Shown: piece after piece, positions 7,958 to 15,797 of the stretch
Numbering within the stretch: the stretch's first letter is position 1
How the letters are laid out: every line of letters begins with the position of its first letter
NCBI GenBank assembly: GCA_964551975.1
Contig: CAZKFI010000015.1
Span: forward strand, 1 to 40,491
Source of the DNA: REEB426 sp964551975
GTDB taxonomy: Bacteria > Actinomycetota > Actinomycetes > S36-B12
Length of the DNA: 40,491 nt
Direction of reading: 5' to 3'
The notes under the pieces: generated by a model
Database searches by the model: none
What the model saw: the letters and a program-made list of their open reading frames with translations, nothing else
Told to the model about the DNA's origin: nothing
Made by a program: the position numbers and the translations under genes

Positions 7958-8767
7958 TTACAGCAGCCCGCCACCACGTTCGTTCTCATTGCCGCCGAGC
8001 CGTTGTGCGGCGTAGACCGGTAGCAGGCTCACGATCACCAACGCTGCAGCGACGACGTTCACGATCGGTGCCTGATTGGGTCGGAACAGGTTTTGATAAA
8101 TCCAGATGGGCAGGGTTGTGATCCCCGGCCCAGCAGTGAATGTCGTCACGATGATCTCATCGAAGGACAGACCAAAGGCAAGGATCGCTCCGGCGACGAT
8201 GGCTGAGCGCATGAGCGGAAAGGTCACCAGGCGAAACGTTGTCCAGCCGTTCGCCCCCAGATCTGCAGAGGCCTCCTCCATGCTGCCGCCAAGTCGACGT
8301 AGGCGTGCCAGCGCGTTGTTGTAGACCACGACGATGCAGAACGTGGAATGACCGATAACCAGGGTCATGAAGGTCAGGCCGCCGAGGAAGCTGGTGAACA
8401 CGTTGTTCAGTGCGATACCGGTGACGATGCCCGGGAGTGCAATCGGCAGGATGATGAGCAGTGAGACGCTGTCTTGGCCGAAGAACTTGAACCTGGCGAA
8501 GGCCAGTGCAGCCAAGGTACCGAGGATGAGCGCGATAGCGGTCGCGGCAAGGCCAACGATCACGCTGGTCAGGAGTGCCTCGCGCACCCCTTCGTTATCG
8601 ATCGCCTTCACCCACCACTGCGTGGTGTATCCAGATGGGGGCCAGGACAGTGACTTACTGGTGTTGAACGAGTTGATGAGGATGACCAAGAGCGGGATGT
8701 AGATGAAGGCGAAGCCCACCGTCGCCAGGATGCTGAGCAGGATCTTCGTGCCACGTGAAGTCGTCAT
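7958..8767 (-). CDS. potC: Polyamine-type ABC transporter permease (PotC-like)
   Basis: A 269-residue inner-membrane permease with about six membrane helices starting at residue 9. The EAA loop (EEASADLGANGWTTFRLVTFPLM, about 160-182) docks to the ATPase. The N-terminal pattern (FIYIPLLVILINSFNTSKS) and the segment ALSFDEIIVTTF-like (LSFDEIIVTTFTAGPG) are typical of PotC/YdcV permeases for spermidine or putrescine. Its ATG follows the potB stop by 2 nt. It is the last gene of the potA-D-B-C operon. Confidence 0.92.
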   Translation of the reverse strand: MTTSRGTKILLSILATVGFAFIYIPLLVILINSFNTSKSLSWPPSGYTTQWWVKAIDNEGVREALLTSVIVGLAATAIALILGTLAALAFARFKFFGQDSVSLLIILPIALPGIVTGIALNNVFTSFLGGLTFMTLVIGHSTFCIVVVYNNALARLRRLGGSMEEASADLGANGWTTFRLVTFPLMRSAIVAGAILAFGLSFDEIIVTTFTAGPGITTLPIWIYQNLFRPNQAPIVNVVAAALVIVSLLPVYAAQRLGGNENERGGGLL

Positions 8768-8769
8768 GG

Positions 8770-9642
8770 TTAGAGGTTCTCCAGGGCGCCGGTCCGCCGC
8801 ACCGCCGCGAGGTAGCCGAGCACGACGATGACGGGGAGGGTGGCAACGGCTGCCGCAAACGGCAGGTTCGTCACGTAGTTCTGTTGAACCACGTTGCCAA
8901 GCATGACGACCTTGCCACCGACGATCTGGGCCGTGATGTAGTCACCGAGGCTAAGCGAGAAGGTGAAGATCGAGCCAGCGATGATCGATGGCGCCACCAG
9001 CGGCATCACCACACTGCGGAAGGTGCGCATGCTCCTGGCACCCAGGTCCGCTGACGCATCAAGCATGGAGGCGGGGAGCCGAATCAAACCCGCGTAGATC
9101 GGCAGAATCATGTAAGGCAGCCAGAGGTAGGACAGCGTGATGATGATTCCGAGGAGACCGTAGCCCGGACTGCCCAGGCCAAGGGGTTGCAGGGCGGAGT
9201 TCAGGACCCCGGTCTCTGGTGCCAGCATGGCCCGCCAGGCGTAGACCTTCACCAGATAGGACGCCCACAACGGCGTCAGCACCATGGCGATCAACAGTGG
9301 TCGGAATCTGTGTGGCGCGATTCGAGCCATGAAATACGCCAACGGCAATGCCAGCAAAAAGCAGATCACCGTCACTGACAGGGCAATCAGCACGGTGCGG
9401 CCCATCGTTCTTAAGTAGGCCGGGGTGGTGAATGCGTCGATGAAGTTCTGCAGGGTGAATGTGCGAATGATCGCGCCGGTAAAGCCATCGACGGTCCAGA
9501 ACGCGGTAATGAACAGGGCGGCGAGGGAACCCAGGTAGACCACGACCAGCCAGAACAGCGGGGCGCCAAGTAAGCCGGCAAGCCGCGCGCGCGGATGCCG
9601 ATACAAGAAGCCCCGTGAATCTGGGACGGTCACTGCGGTCAT
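8770..9642 (-). CDS. potB: Polyamine-type ABC transporter permease (PotB-like)
   Basis: A 290-residue permease with about six membrane helices. The EAA loop is DASADLGARSMRTFRSVVMPLVAPSI (about 199-224), followed by the PotB-typical FSLSLGDYITAQIVGGKVVMLGN. It pairs with the PotC-like protein to form the membrane channel. AGGGAA lies upstream of ATG 9642. The 45-nt gap to the binding-protein gene has no recognisable terminator. Confidence 0.92.
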   Translation of the reverse strand: MTAVTVPDSRGFLYRHPRARLAGLLGAPLFWLVVVYLGSLAALFITAFWTVDGFTGAIIRTFTLQNFIDAFTTPAYLRTMGRTVLIALSVTVICFLLALPLAYFMARIAPHRFRPLLIAMVLTPLWASYLVKVYAWRAMLAPETGVLNSALQPLGLGSPGYGLLGIIITLSYLWLPYMILPIYAGLIRLPASMLDASADLGARSMRTFRSVVMPLVAPSIIAGSIFTFSLSLGDYITAQIVGGKVVMLGNVVQQNYVTNLPFAAAVATLPVIVVLGYLAAVRRTGALENL

Positions 9643-9687
9643 CGATGGGTTCCCTCGCCTTGAGTGTTGCCTGCTACTGCCTAGCGG

Positions 9688-10875
9688 CTAGGCGCGCAGC
9701 TCGCTCCACGCCTTCGTCCACTCCGCGTACGGGACGCACTTGACGTCCGTACGCCCGTCGAGGCAAGCCTCGGTCGGGGTGTTCCAGTAGTAGACGTCTG
9801 ACCAGTAGTCCTCGGAATCGGCATGGAAGATCGCACAGTGATCCTTGTTTGCCGTCAGAGCACAGGACTTGGTATTGGCCGGCGCCTCACCGAACCACTC
9901 AGCGACTGCAGCGTTCGCCTCTGGTGATGCGATGTGGTTCACCCACAGGTACGAGCAGTTGAGGTTGGGGGTGTCCTTGGCGATCATCCAAGTATCCGAC
10001 CAACCAGTGGAGCCTTCCTTTGGCTTGATGGCATCCACCGTGGCTTGCTCACCCTGCAGGACATTGACGATGACCTGCCAGGTGGTGCCAACTGTCGAGC
10101 TGCCGTTCTTGAAGGCGTCCATCTGCTTGAGGTAGTCGGACCAGTACTCACCAACCAGGCCCTTCTGCTGCTTAAGCAGATCGATTGCCGCAGCGAACTG
10201 CGTCTCGTCTAGGGCGTACGGGTAGGTGATGCCCAGTTCCGGCTGTGTCGCCATCAGGTACAGGGCGGCATCCGCGATGTAGATCGGGGAGTCATATGCC
10301 GTGACCTTGCCAGCGGCCGGGGAGTTGGGATCCCAGACGATCGACCATGAGTCTGGCGCCGGGGTCACCGCGTCGGTGTTCCACATCAACAGGTTGGCGC
10401 CACGGCCGTGCGGAATGCCGTAGGAGACCCCGTTGACGCTGTTCCACGACTGATTCTTCAGACCCTCGAAGACATCCACGTAGTTCGGCACCAGGTCTGT
10501 GTTGACCGGCTGCACATTGCCGCCGTAGATCAGGCGCAGTGATGCATCGCCCGAGGCCGACACGACGTCCCAGCCACCTTCCTGCATGAGCTTGACGGCT
10601 TCATCGGAGGTGCCGAAGGTCTTGACGTTGACCTTGCAGCCCGTTTCCTCCTCGAATCCGGTGACCCAGTCCACCGCAGGATCAGTAGATCCGTTTTCCA
10701 CGTAGCCCGGCCATGCCAACACATTGACCTGACCTTCGCCAGCGCCGATTGGGCCTTCGTACATCGGCACATCCGGCACTCCACCGGATGAACTTCCCCC
10801 GCCTCCGCATCCGGTGGCGACGAGTGCTGCAGCCGTGCCTACGGCAACGGCGAACAGCAGACGTTTTCCACGCAT
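9688..10875 (-). CDS. potD: Polyamine-type ABC transporter substrate-binding lipoprotein (PotD-like)
   Basis: A 395-residue extracellular solute-binding lipoprotein. The N-terminus MRGKRLLFAVAVGTAAALVATGC is a lipoprotein signal with lipobox ATGC, followed by a Gly/Ser linker. The mature part has the PotD-family opening VNVLAWPGYVENG, then TFGTSDEAVKLMQEGGWDVV and the GIPHGRGANLLMWN segment. I chose ATG 10875 because GGAGGG sits 6 nt upstream; ATG 10881 abuts the same Shine-Dalgarno with no spacing. It follows potA by 62 nt. Spermidine or putrescine is the likely ligand class, but related family members bind other amines. Confidence 0.9.
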   Translation of the reverse strand: MRGKRLLFAVAVGTAAALVATGCGGGGSSSGGVPDVPMYEGPIGAGEGQVNVLAWPGYVENGSTDPAVDWVTGFEEETGCKVNVKTFGTSDEAVKLMQEGGWDVVSASGDASLRLIYGGNVQPVNTDLVPNYVDVFEGLKNQSWNSVNGVSYGIPHGRGANLLMWNTDAVTPAPDSWSIVWDPNSPAAGKVTAYDSPIYIADAALYLMATQPELGITYPYALDETQFAAAIDLLKQQKGLVGEYWSDYLKQMDAFKNGSSTVGTTWQVIVNVLQGEQATVDAIKPKEGSTGWSDTWMIAKDTPNLNCSYLWVNHIASPEANAAVAEWFGEAPANTKSCALTANKDHCAIFHADSEDYWSDVYYWNTPTEACLDGRTDVKCVPYAEWTKAWSELRA

Positions 10876-10937
10876 CCGCATCCCTCCTTCACTGTCGACC
10901 AAGCACGTTGCCGTGCTCGGCACGATCCCCGAACCGG

Positions 10938-11969
10938 TCAGTCCAGGGAATACTCATGTTCAGTTCGCCACACCAGGTCCACGCGTTCACCGCGCAAAGC
11001 CACCACCTCGCCCGAAGCGGTGGCTGAGTTCTGGCGGACAGCCATCAACGTCGTCCCAGCATCGATATCGACGACGAATCGCGTGGTCATGCCCACGTAG
11101 ATCACCTCACGCACGATCCCGCTGGCAACGCGTTCACCTGCCCCAGCGCCGGTACCGGCGGCCTCAATGCGAATCTTCTCCGGGCGAACTGAATAGGTGC
11201 CCGGTGATCCCACCACTGCCTGGGCTACCGCACCGCGCAGCAGATTCGAGGTTCCGACGAACCCGGCGACGAACTCGGTGGTGGGGTGCTCGTATACCTC
11301 AGTTGGAGTGCCCAACTGCGCGATGCGGCCCGCGTTGAAGACCGCAATGCGGTCGGACATGGTGAGTGCTTCGTCTTGATCGTGGGTGACAAAGACGAAG
11401 GTGATACCGACCTCGCGCTGTAACGCCTTCAGTTCGACCTGCATCTCTTCGCGCAACTTCAAATCCAAGGCGCCCAGCGGTTCATCGAGCAGCAGCACCT
11501 TGGGACGGTTGACCAGGGCACGGGCCAGTGCCACCCGTTGGCGCTGGCCACCGGAGAGTTGCGAGGGAGCGCGATCCTCGTAGCCGGCGAGGCGAACCGA
11601 CGCCAGCGCTTCCATTGCACGGTTTCGTCGCTCGGGCATGGGAACGCGCTTCACACGCAGTCCGTACTCAACGTTCTTGATGACGCTCATGTGTGGGAAG
11701 AGGGCGTAGTCCTGGAAGACCGTGTTGACGTTGCGCGCATACGGCGGTGCATCCGTAACGTCCGTCCCGGCCAGTTCCACGCTGCCTGCATCAGGCCGCT
11801 CAAATCCGGCAATGATTCGAAGTACGGTCGTCTTTCCTGAACCGGACGGACCAAGCAGGGTGAGGAACTCGCCGTCGAAGACGTCTAGGTCGACATCATC
11901 AACGGCGACCACCGAGCCAAACGTCCGACGCAGACCGCGTACCCGAATCGCAATTGGACGTTCAGCCAC
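10938..11969 (-). CDS. potA: Polyamine-type ABC transporter ATP-binding protein (PotA-like)
   Basis: A 343-residue cytoplasmic ATPase energising uptake. Walker A is GPSGSGKT (40-47), the Q-loop Q86, the signature LSGGQ (138-142), Walker B VLLLDEP (158-164) and the switch His is in VFVTHDQDEA. A C-terminal TOBE-type regulatory domain follows from about residue 240 (TNLLRG-like SNLLRGAVAQ, then YSVRPEKIRI). The GTG start has GGAGG 7 nt upstream. It is the first gene of the transporter operon and is preceded by two inverted repeats. Confidence 0.94.
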   Translation of the reverse strand: MAERPIAIRVRGLRRTFGSVVAVDDVDLDVFDGEFLTLLGPSGSGKTTVLRIIAGFERPDAGSVELAGTDVTDAPPYARNVNTVFQDYALFPHMSVIKNVEYGLRVKRVPMPERRNRAMEALASVRLAGYEDRAPSQLSGGQRQRVALARALVNRPKVLLLDEPLGALDLKLREEMQVELKALQREVGITFVFVTHDQDEALTMSDRIAVFNAGRIAQLGTPTEVYEHPTTEFVAGFVGTSNLLRGAVAQAVVGSPGTYSVRPEKIRIEAAGTGAGAGERVASGIVREVIYVGMTTRFVVDIDAGTTLMAVRQNSATASGEVVALRGERVDLVWRTEHEYSLD

Positions 11970-11996
11970 TCAGCGTCCTCCAGTCACGTGGGGCAG

Positions 11997-12012
11997 GTGC
12001 CATCCGTGGCAC
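11997..12012. promoter_or_regulatory. Inverted repeat GTGCCA-N4-TGGCAC upstream of potA
   Basis: A perfect 6-bp arm palindrome lies 28 bp upstream of the potA start in its non-coding leader. It could be an operator or a short RNA hairpin. Confidence 0.35.
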
Positions 12013-12041
12013 AAGCGAGTCGGAGGCTACTCCTGCAGACC

Positions 12042-12054
12042 CAGGCAATGCCTG
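12042..12054. promoter_or_regulatory. Compact palindrome CAGGCA-A-TGCCTG upstream of potA
   Basis: Six-base arms with a single central base lie about 75 bp upstream of potA and 25 bp after the SCP2-like gene. The shape suits a small dimeric regulator. No family can be named. Confidence 0.3.
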
Positions 12055-12078
12055 CGATCAGAACATTTCCTCAGATCG

Positions 12079-12444
12079 TTATCGCGACGATGCATTGGTG
12101 AGCGGGAGGTAGCCGGACAGATCGGACCGCTCGCCACTGGCCTGCAGGTTCCCGCTCGCCTCAGCCTGCGCCCAGGTGAGTCGTCCCGCGGCCAGCGCCA
12201 GCCAGGTTGAGCCATCCGTCTGCACCACCGCCGAAGGGGTGCCACGGCGATGGGTGGTGCCGGTAATGACCTGCACGGCACCGTAGGGCGGGATCCGTAC
12301 CTCAACGCTGCGGCCCGGAGCTCGCTTCGCGAGTTCGCGAAGTGACCACCGCACGGCGATGCCTTCACGTTCCGCATCCACCAAACGGCCCTGGGCAAGG
12401 TCTTCGGCAACCTGCTGAAATACCGCCGCGCCGTCTGTTGTCAC
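12079..12444 (-). CDS. SCP2-like (sterol carrier protein domain) small protein
   Basis: A 121-residue protein resembling the bacterial sterol-carrier-like domain encoded beside purL in Actinobacteria. Visible features are an N-terminal helical part, RSVEVRIPPYGAVQVITG and a C-terminal WLALAAGRLTWAQAEASGNLQASGERSDLSGYLPL, the typical SCP2-like ending in which a gain-strand motif precedes 'asG.radL..ylPl'. No catalytic residues are recognisable. In members of this fold the domain binds hydrophobic ligands; the role here is unknown. The GTG start directly follows the purL stop TAG, so it is coupled to purL. Confidence 0.75.
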   Translation of the reverse strand: MTTDGAAVFQQVAEDLAQGRLVDAEREGIAVRWSLRELAKRAPGRSVEVRIPPYGAVQVITGTTHRRGTPSAVVQTDGSTWLALAAGRLTWAQAEASGNLQASGERSDLSGYLPLTNASSR

Positions 12445-14757
12445 CTAGGCAGCACCCACTGAATTGACCATGGCAGGCAGCGTGCCTTCGTGGAGCTGGC
12501 GCAGTTCATCCAGTGGGAGTTGGCAGTACCCGCTGATCTCGAGTACCTGCTCTGCGGCGACCTCGCCAAGGAGAACACAGGGCACACCCTGTTCGGCACA
12601 GCGCTGCTGGAGCGCGTCGTAGGAATCGACGGCCACCACCGCTCGCGTTGCCGATTCGGCGAGGAGTGCGTCAGCGGGCGCGAGCGCATCGGGGAGTTCG
12701 ATGCGACACCCCAATCCGGAACGCAGTGCCATCTCAACCAGACCCATGGCCAGGCCGCCTTCGGAGAGATCATGTGCGGCGCACAGCAGACCTGAGCGTC
12801 CACCTTCGACCAAGAGTGCGGCCAGGCGCTGCTCAGCAGCAAGGTCCAGTAACGGTGGCTCGCCACCGAGATGACCATGGAGATGAGCCCACTCACTGCC
12901 ACCAAACTCCGGACGTGTGGTGCCGAGGAGGGCGATCTGCTGGCCCGGTCGGGACCAGGCCATCGGCGTTCGCGTACGAACGTCCTCGATAACGCCCAGC
13001 ACGGCCACGATCGGCGTCGGCAGAATCGCCACCTCACCGGTCTGGTTGTAGAACGAGACGTTGCCTCCGGTAACGGGGGTACCCAGTGCTAGGCAAGCAT
13101 CGGCAAGACCGCGGACGGCTTCGGCGAACTGCCACATCACCGCAGGGTCCTCCGGTGAGCCGAAGTTCAGGCAGTTCGACACCGCCAACGGTGTCGCTCC
13201 GCTGCAAGCGACATTGCGATACGCCTCAGCCAGGTTCAGTTGTGCACCGCGGTAGGGATCCAATTTGGTGAATCGACCATTGCCATCCGTGGCTAACGCG
13301 ACACCGCGGCCCGTGGATTCGTCGACACGAATCATCCCCGCGTCTTCCGGTTGTGCGAGCACGGTGTTGCCGCGTACGTAGCGGTCGTACTGGGTGGTGA
13401 TCCAGGCCTTGCTGGCGAGATTTGGGCTGCTGACGAGCTTTCGGATGGCGTCGGCCAGCGCTGGTCCATCCGCAGGCATCGGGACTCGGCTGGGGTGGGG
13501 AGCGTCGGCGATCAGCGCATCCATCCACGCTGGACGAGCGAAGGGTCGTTCATAGATCGGGCCTTCGTGAGCCACAGTGCGCGGTGGCACGTCAACGATG
13601 CGCTCACCCTGCCAGTCGATAGTCAATCGGCCGGTGTCGGTGACCTCACCGATCACCACGGCTTCCACCTCCCACTTGGCGCAGCGCGCGAGGAACTCCT
13701 CCAGACAGTCGGGTCTGACGATGGCGCACATGCGCTCCTGGGATTCACTCATCAGGATCTCTTCGCAGGTGAGCGTGTGATCGCGCAGCGGCACGCGATC
13801 CAGCCAGACGTGCATCCCGCCGGTGCCGTTGGAAGCCAGCTCACTGGTTGCGCAGGAAATGCCGGCGCCGCCAAGGTCCTGGATCCCCTCGACCAGTCCG
13901 GCTCGGAGAACCTCCAGGGTCGCCTCGATCAGCAGCTTCTCCATGAAGGGGTCGCCCACCTGCACACTGGGACGCTTTGCAGGTCCGGTGGCATCGAAGG
14001 ACTCTGACGCCAACACCGATACGCCACCGATGCCGTCTCCACCGGTGCGTGCCCCATAGAGGATGACGTGATTGCCGACACCCGTTGCCTTGGCGAGGTG
14101 AATGTCCTCATGGCGCATGGCACCAACGCACAGGGCGTTGACGAGCGGATTACCGGCATAGCTGTCATCGAAGATCACCTCACCGCCGATATTCGGCAGA
14201 CCCAGGCAGTTCCCGTAGCCGCCGATACCCGCGACAACCCCAGGGAGCACCCGTCGGGTGTCCGGGGCATCGGCGGGCCCAAAACGCAGTGGATCCATTA
14301 CTGCGAGCGGCCGAGCGCCCATGGCCAAGATGTCGCGCACAATGCCACCAACACCGGTCGCGGCACCTTGGTACGGCTCCACGAAACTCGGATGGTTATG
14401 ACTTTCGATCTTGAAAGTGACAGCCCAACCATCGCCGATGTCGACGACGCCGGCGTTCTCACCGATGCCTACCAGCATCGCTGGGTTATCCGGCTTCTTC
14501 TCGCCAAACTGGCGCAGATGCACTTTGCTGGACTTGTAGGAGCAGTGCTCGCTCCACATCACCGAATACATCGCCAGTTCCGCGGAGGTCGGACGTCGCC
14601 CGAGAATCTCCCGTATGCGTTGGTACTCCTGCGTGCGAAGTCCGAGTTCGGTATACGGTTGCGCACGCTCCGGCTCGCTGAGGGCGCGAGCAACTGAGTC
14701 GAGCCTTGTTTGATGAGTGGTCCGCGAGTCGGCCATCCTCGGATCACTCTCACCCAT
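12445..14757 (-). CDS. purL: Phosphoribosylformylglycinamidine synthase subunit PurL (small type)
   Basis: A 770-residue synthetase subunit that makes FGAM from FGAR using ATP and ammonia delivered by PurQ, with PurS as the bridging subunit. The length matches the three-subunit system. It has MYSVMWSEHCSYKSSK, the phosphate-binding FKIESHNHPSFVEPYQGAATGVGGIVRDI, GGEVIFDDSY and a second PurM-like half with NCLNFGSPEDP, PVTGGNVSFYNQT and AHDLSEGGLAMGLVEMA. Start ATG 14757 overlaps the end of purQ by 8 nt (ATGGGTGA); a second Met seven codons later is also possible. Confidence 0.97.
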   Translation of the reverse strand: MGESDPRMADSRTTHQTRLDSVARALSEPERAQPYTELGLRTQEYQRIREILGRRPTSAELAMYSVMWSEHCSYKSSKVHLRQFGEKKPDNPAMLVGIGENAGVVDIGDGWAVTFKIESHNHPSFVEPYQGAATGVGGIVRDILAMGARPLAVMDPLRFGPADAPDTRRVLPGVVAGIGGYGNCLGLPNIGGEVIFDDSYAGNPLVNALCVGAMRHEDIHLAKATGVGNHVILYGARTGGDGIGGVSVLASESFDATGPAKRPSVQVGDPFMEKLLIEATLEVLRAGLVEGIQDLGGAGISCATSELASNGTGGMHVWLDRVPLRDHTLTCEEILMSESQERMCAIVRPDCLEEFLARCAKWEVEAVVIGEVTDTGRLTIDWQGERIVDVPPRTVAHEGPIYERPFARPAWMDALIADAPHPSRVPMPADGPALADAIRKLVSSPNLASKAWITTQYDRYVRGNTVLAQPEDAGMIRVDESTGRGVALATDGNGRFTKLDPYRGAQLNLAEAYRNVACSGATPLAVSNCLNFGSPEDPAVMWQFAEAVRGLADACLALGTPVTGGNVSFYNQTGEVAILPTPIVAVLGVIEDVRTRTPMAWSRPGQQIALLGTTRPEFGGSEWAHLHGHLGGEPPLLDLAAEQRLAALLVEGGRSGLLCAAHDLSEGGLAMGLVEMALRSGLGCRIELPDALAPADALLAESATRAVVAVDSYDALQQRCAEQGVPCVLLGEVAAEQVLEISGYCQLPLDELRQLHEGTLPAMVNSVGAA

Positions 14758-15448
14758 GGTGCGCTCCCTGGAGTGAACTCAGGACCGAGGTGAAGAACAT
14801 CAATCCGTCGGTGCTAGGCCCGGTCAGCGACTCCACCGCATGTTCCGGGTGCGGCATCAGCCCGACCACGTTGCCGCGTTCATTACGAATGCCGGCAATA
14901 TCCCGTCGCGATCCGTTGGGGTTACCTTCGATGTAGCGCACCACCACACGTCCAGCAGCCTCAAGCTGATCGAGGGTGCCCTCATCGGCGACGTAGGTGC
15001 CCTCACCGTTCTTGATCGGAATGACGATGCGCTGGCCCGCGGTGAACTCACCGGTCCACGCGGAGTCATCGTCCTCCACCCGCAGCGCCTGATCCCGGCA
15101 GACAAAATGCAGGTGGTCATTACGCCGCAGGGCACCTGGGAGCAACTCGGCCTCACAGAGGATCTGAAAGCCATTGCAGATACCCAGCAGTGGCATGCCC
15201 TGATGGGCGCGCCGGATCACCTGCTCCATGATCGGTGCAAACCGGGCGATCGCTCCGCAGCGTAGGTAGTCACCGTAGGAAAAGCCACCGGGCAGGATCA
15301 CCGCGTCGACCTGGCTGAGGCTGTCTTCCGCCCCGTCCCCATGCCAGAGCGCTACCGGGTCACCACCGGCAATGCGTACCGCGCGAGCGGCGTCGACATC
15401 ATCAAGAGAGCCAGGAAAGGTGACAACGCCGATACGCCCGATAGCCAT
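14750..15448 (-). CDS. purQ: Phosphoribosylformylglycinamidine synthase glutaminase subunit
   Basis: A 232-residue class I glutamine amidotransferase that supplies ammonia to PurL. The catalytic triad is visible: nucleophile C91 (LLGICNGFQIL) with H200 and E202 (LMPHPEHAVE). The oxyanion strand ILPGGFSYGDYLRCGAIAR is typical of PurQ. The ATG start lies 14 nt after the purS stop with a GGAG upstream, and the 3' end overlaps purL, consistent with equal production of the three subunits. Confidence 0.97.
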   Translation of the reverse strand: MAIGRIGVVTFPGSLDDVDAARAVRIAGGDPVALWHGDGAEDSLSQVDAVILPGGFSYGDYLRCGAIARFAPIMEQVIRRAHQGMPLLGICNGFQILCEAELLPGALRRNDHLHFVCRDQALRVEDDDSAWTGEFTAGQRIVIPIKNGEGTYVADEGTLDQLEAAGRVVVRYIEGNPNGSRRDIAGIRNERGNVVGLMPHPEHAVESLTGPSTDGLMFFTSVLSSLQGAHHG

Positions 15449-15462
15449 CCGTCGCTGCTCCG

Positions 15463-15729
15463 CTAGCGCGTCGCGCCGTCGGTGCTCGCCTCAACGGTGA
15501 GGCGGTAATTCTCGATGACCGGATTGCTCAGCAGTTCGGCCGCGAGTTGCTCGAGTAGGGCACTGCGCGACCCATCGAGTTCGCCATCAAGATCGATGAC
15601 GAACTGCTTGCCCTGTCGCACATCGCGCACGCCGGAAAGTCCCAGTCGACCTAGCGCTGATTGCACGGCCCGTCCCTGCGGGTCCAGAATTTCCGGCTTG
15701 AGCATGACGTCCACGATGACGCGCGCCAC
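15463..15729 (-). CDS. purS: Phosphoribosylformylglycinamidine synthase subunit PurS
   Basis: An 88-residue PurS, the small dimeric subunit that brings PurL and PurQ together. The N-terminus VARVIVDVMLKPEILDPQGRAVQSALGRLG and the central VRDVRQGKQFVIDL are family hallmarks. The true start is GTG 15729: GGGAG lies 5 nt upstream and the protein then matches the family N-terminus. The longer reading to 15873 would run into galE and has no similarity. First gene of purS-purQ-purL. Confidence 0.94.
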   Translation of the reverse strand: MARVIVDVMLKPEILDPQGRAVQSALGRLGLSGVRDVRQGKQFVIDLDGELDGSRSALLEQLAAELLSNPVIENYRLTVEASTDGATR

Positions 15730-15766
15730 ATGCACTCCCAGGGTCCGGCAACTCACCGATGACAAG

Positions 15767-15792
15767 CCTAGCGGCGGGCAGGTGCCGCTAGG
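15767..15792 (-). terminator. Stem-loop between galE and purS (terminator-like, no U tract)
   Basis: On the minus strand CCTAGCGGC, an 8-nt loop (ACCTGCCC) and GCCGCTAGG form a perfect 9-bp stem starting 5 nt after the galE stop. The sequence after it (CTTGTCATCGG) is not a U tract, so it may be an actinobacterial tail-less terminator, an mRNA-processing element or an operator. A possible -10 (TAGGCT) for purS overlaps its right arm. Confidence 0.55.
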
Positions 15793-15797
15793 TGGCC

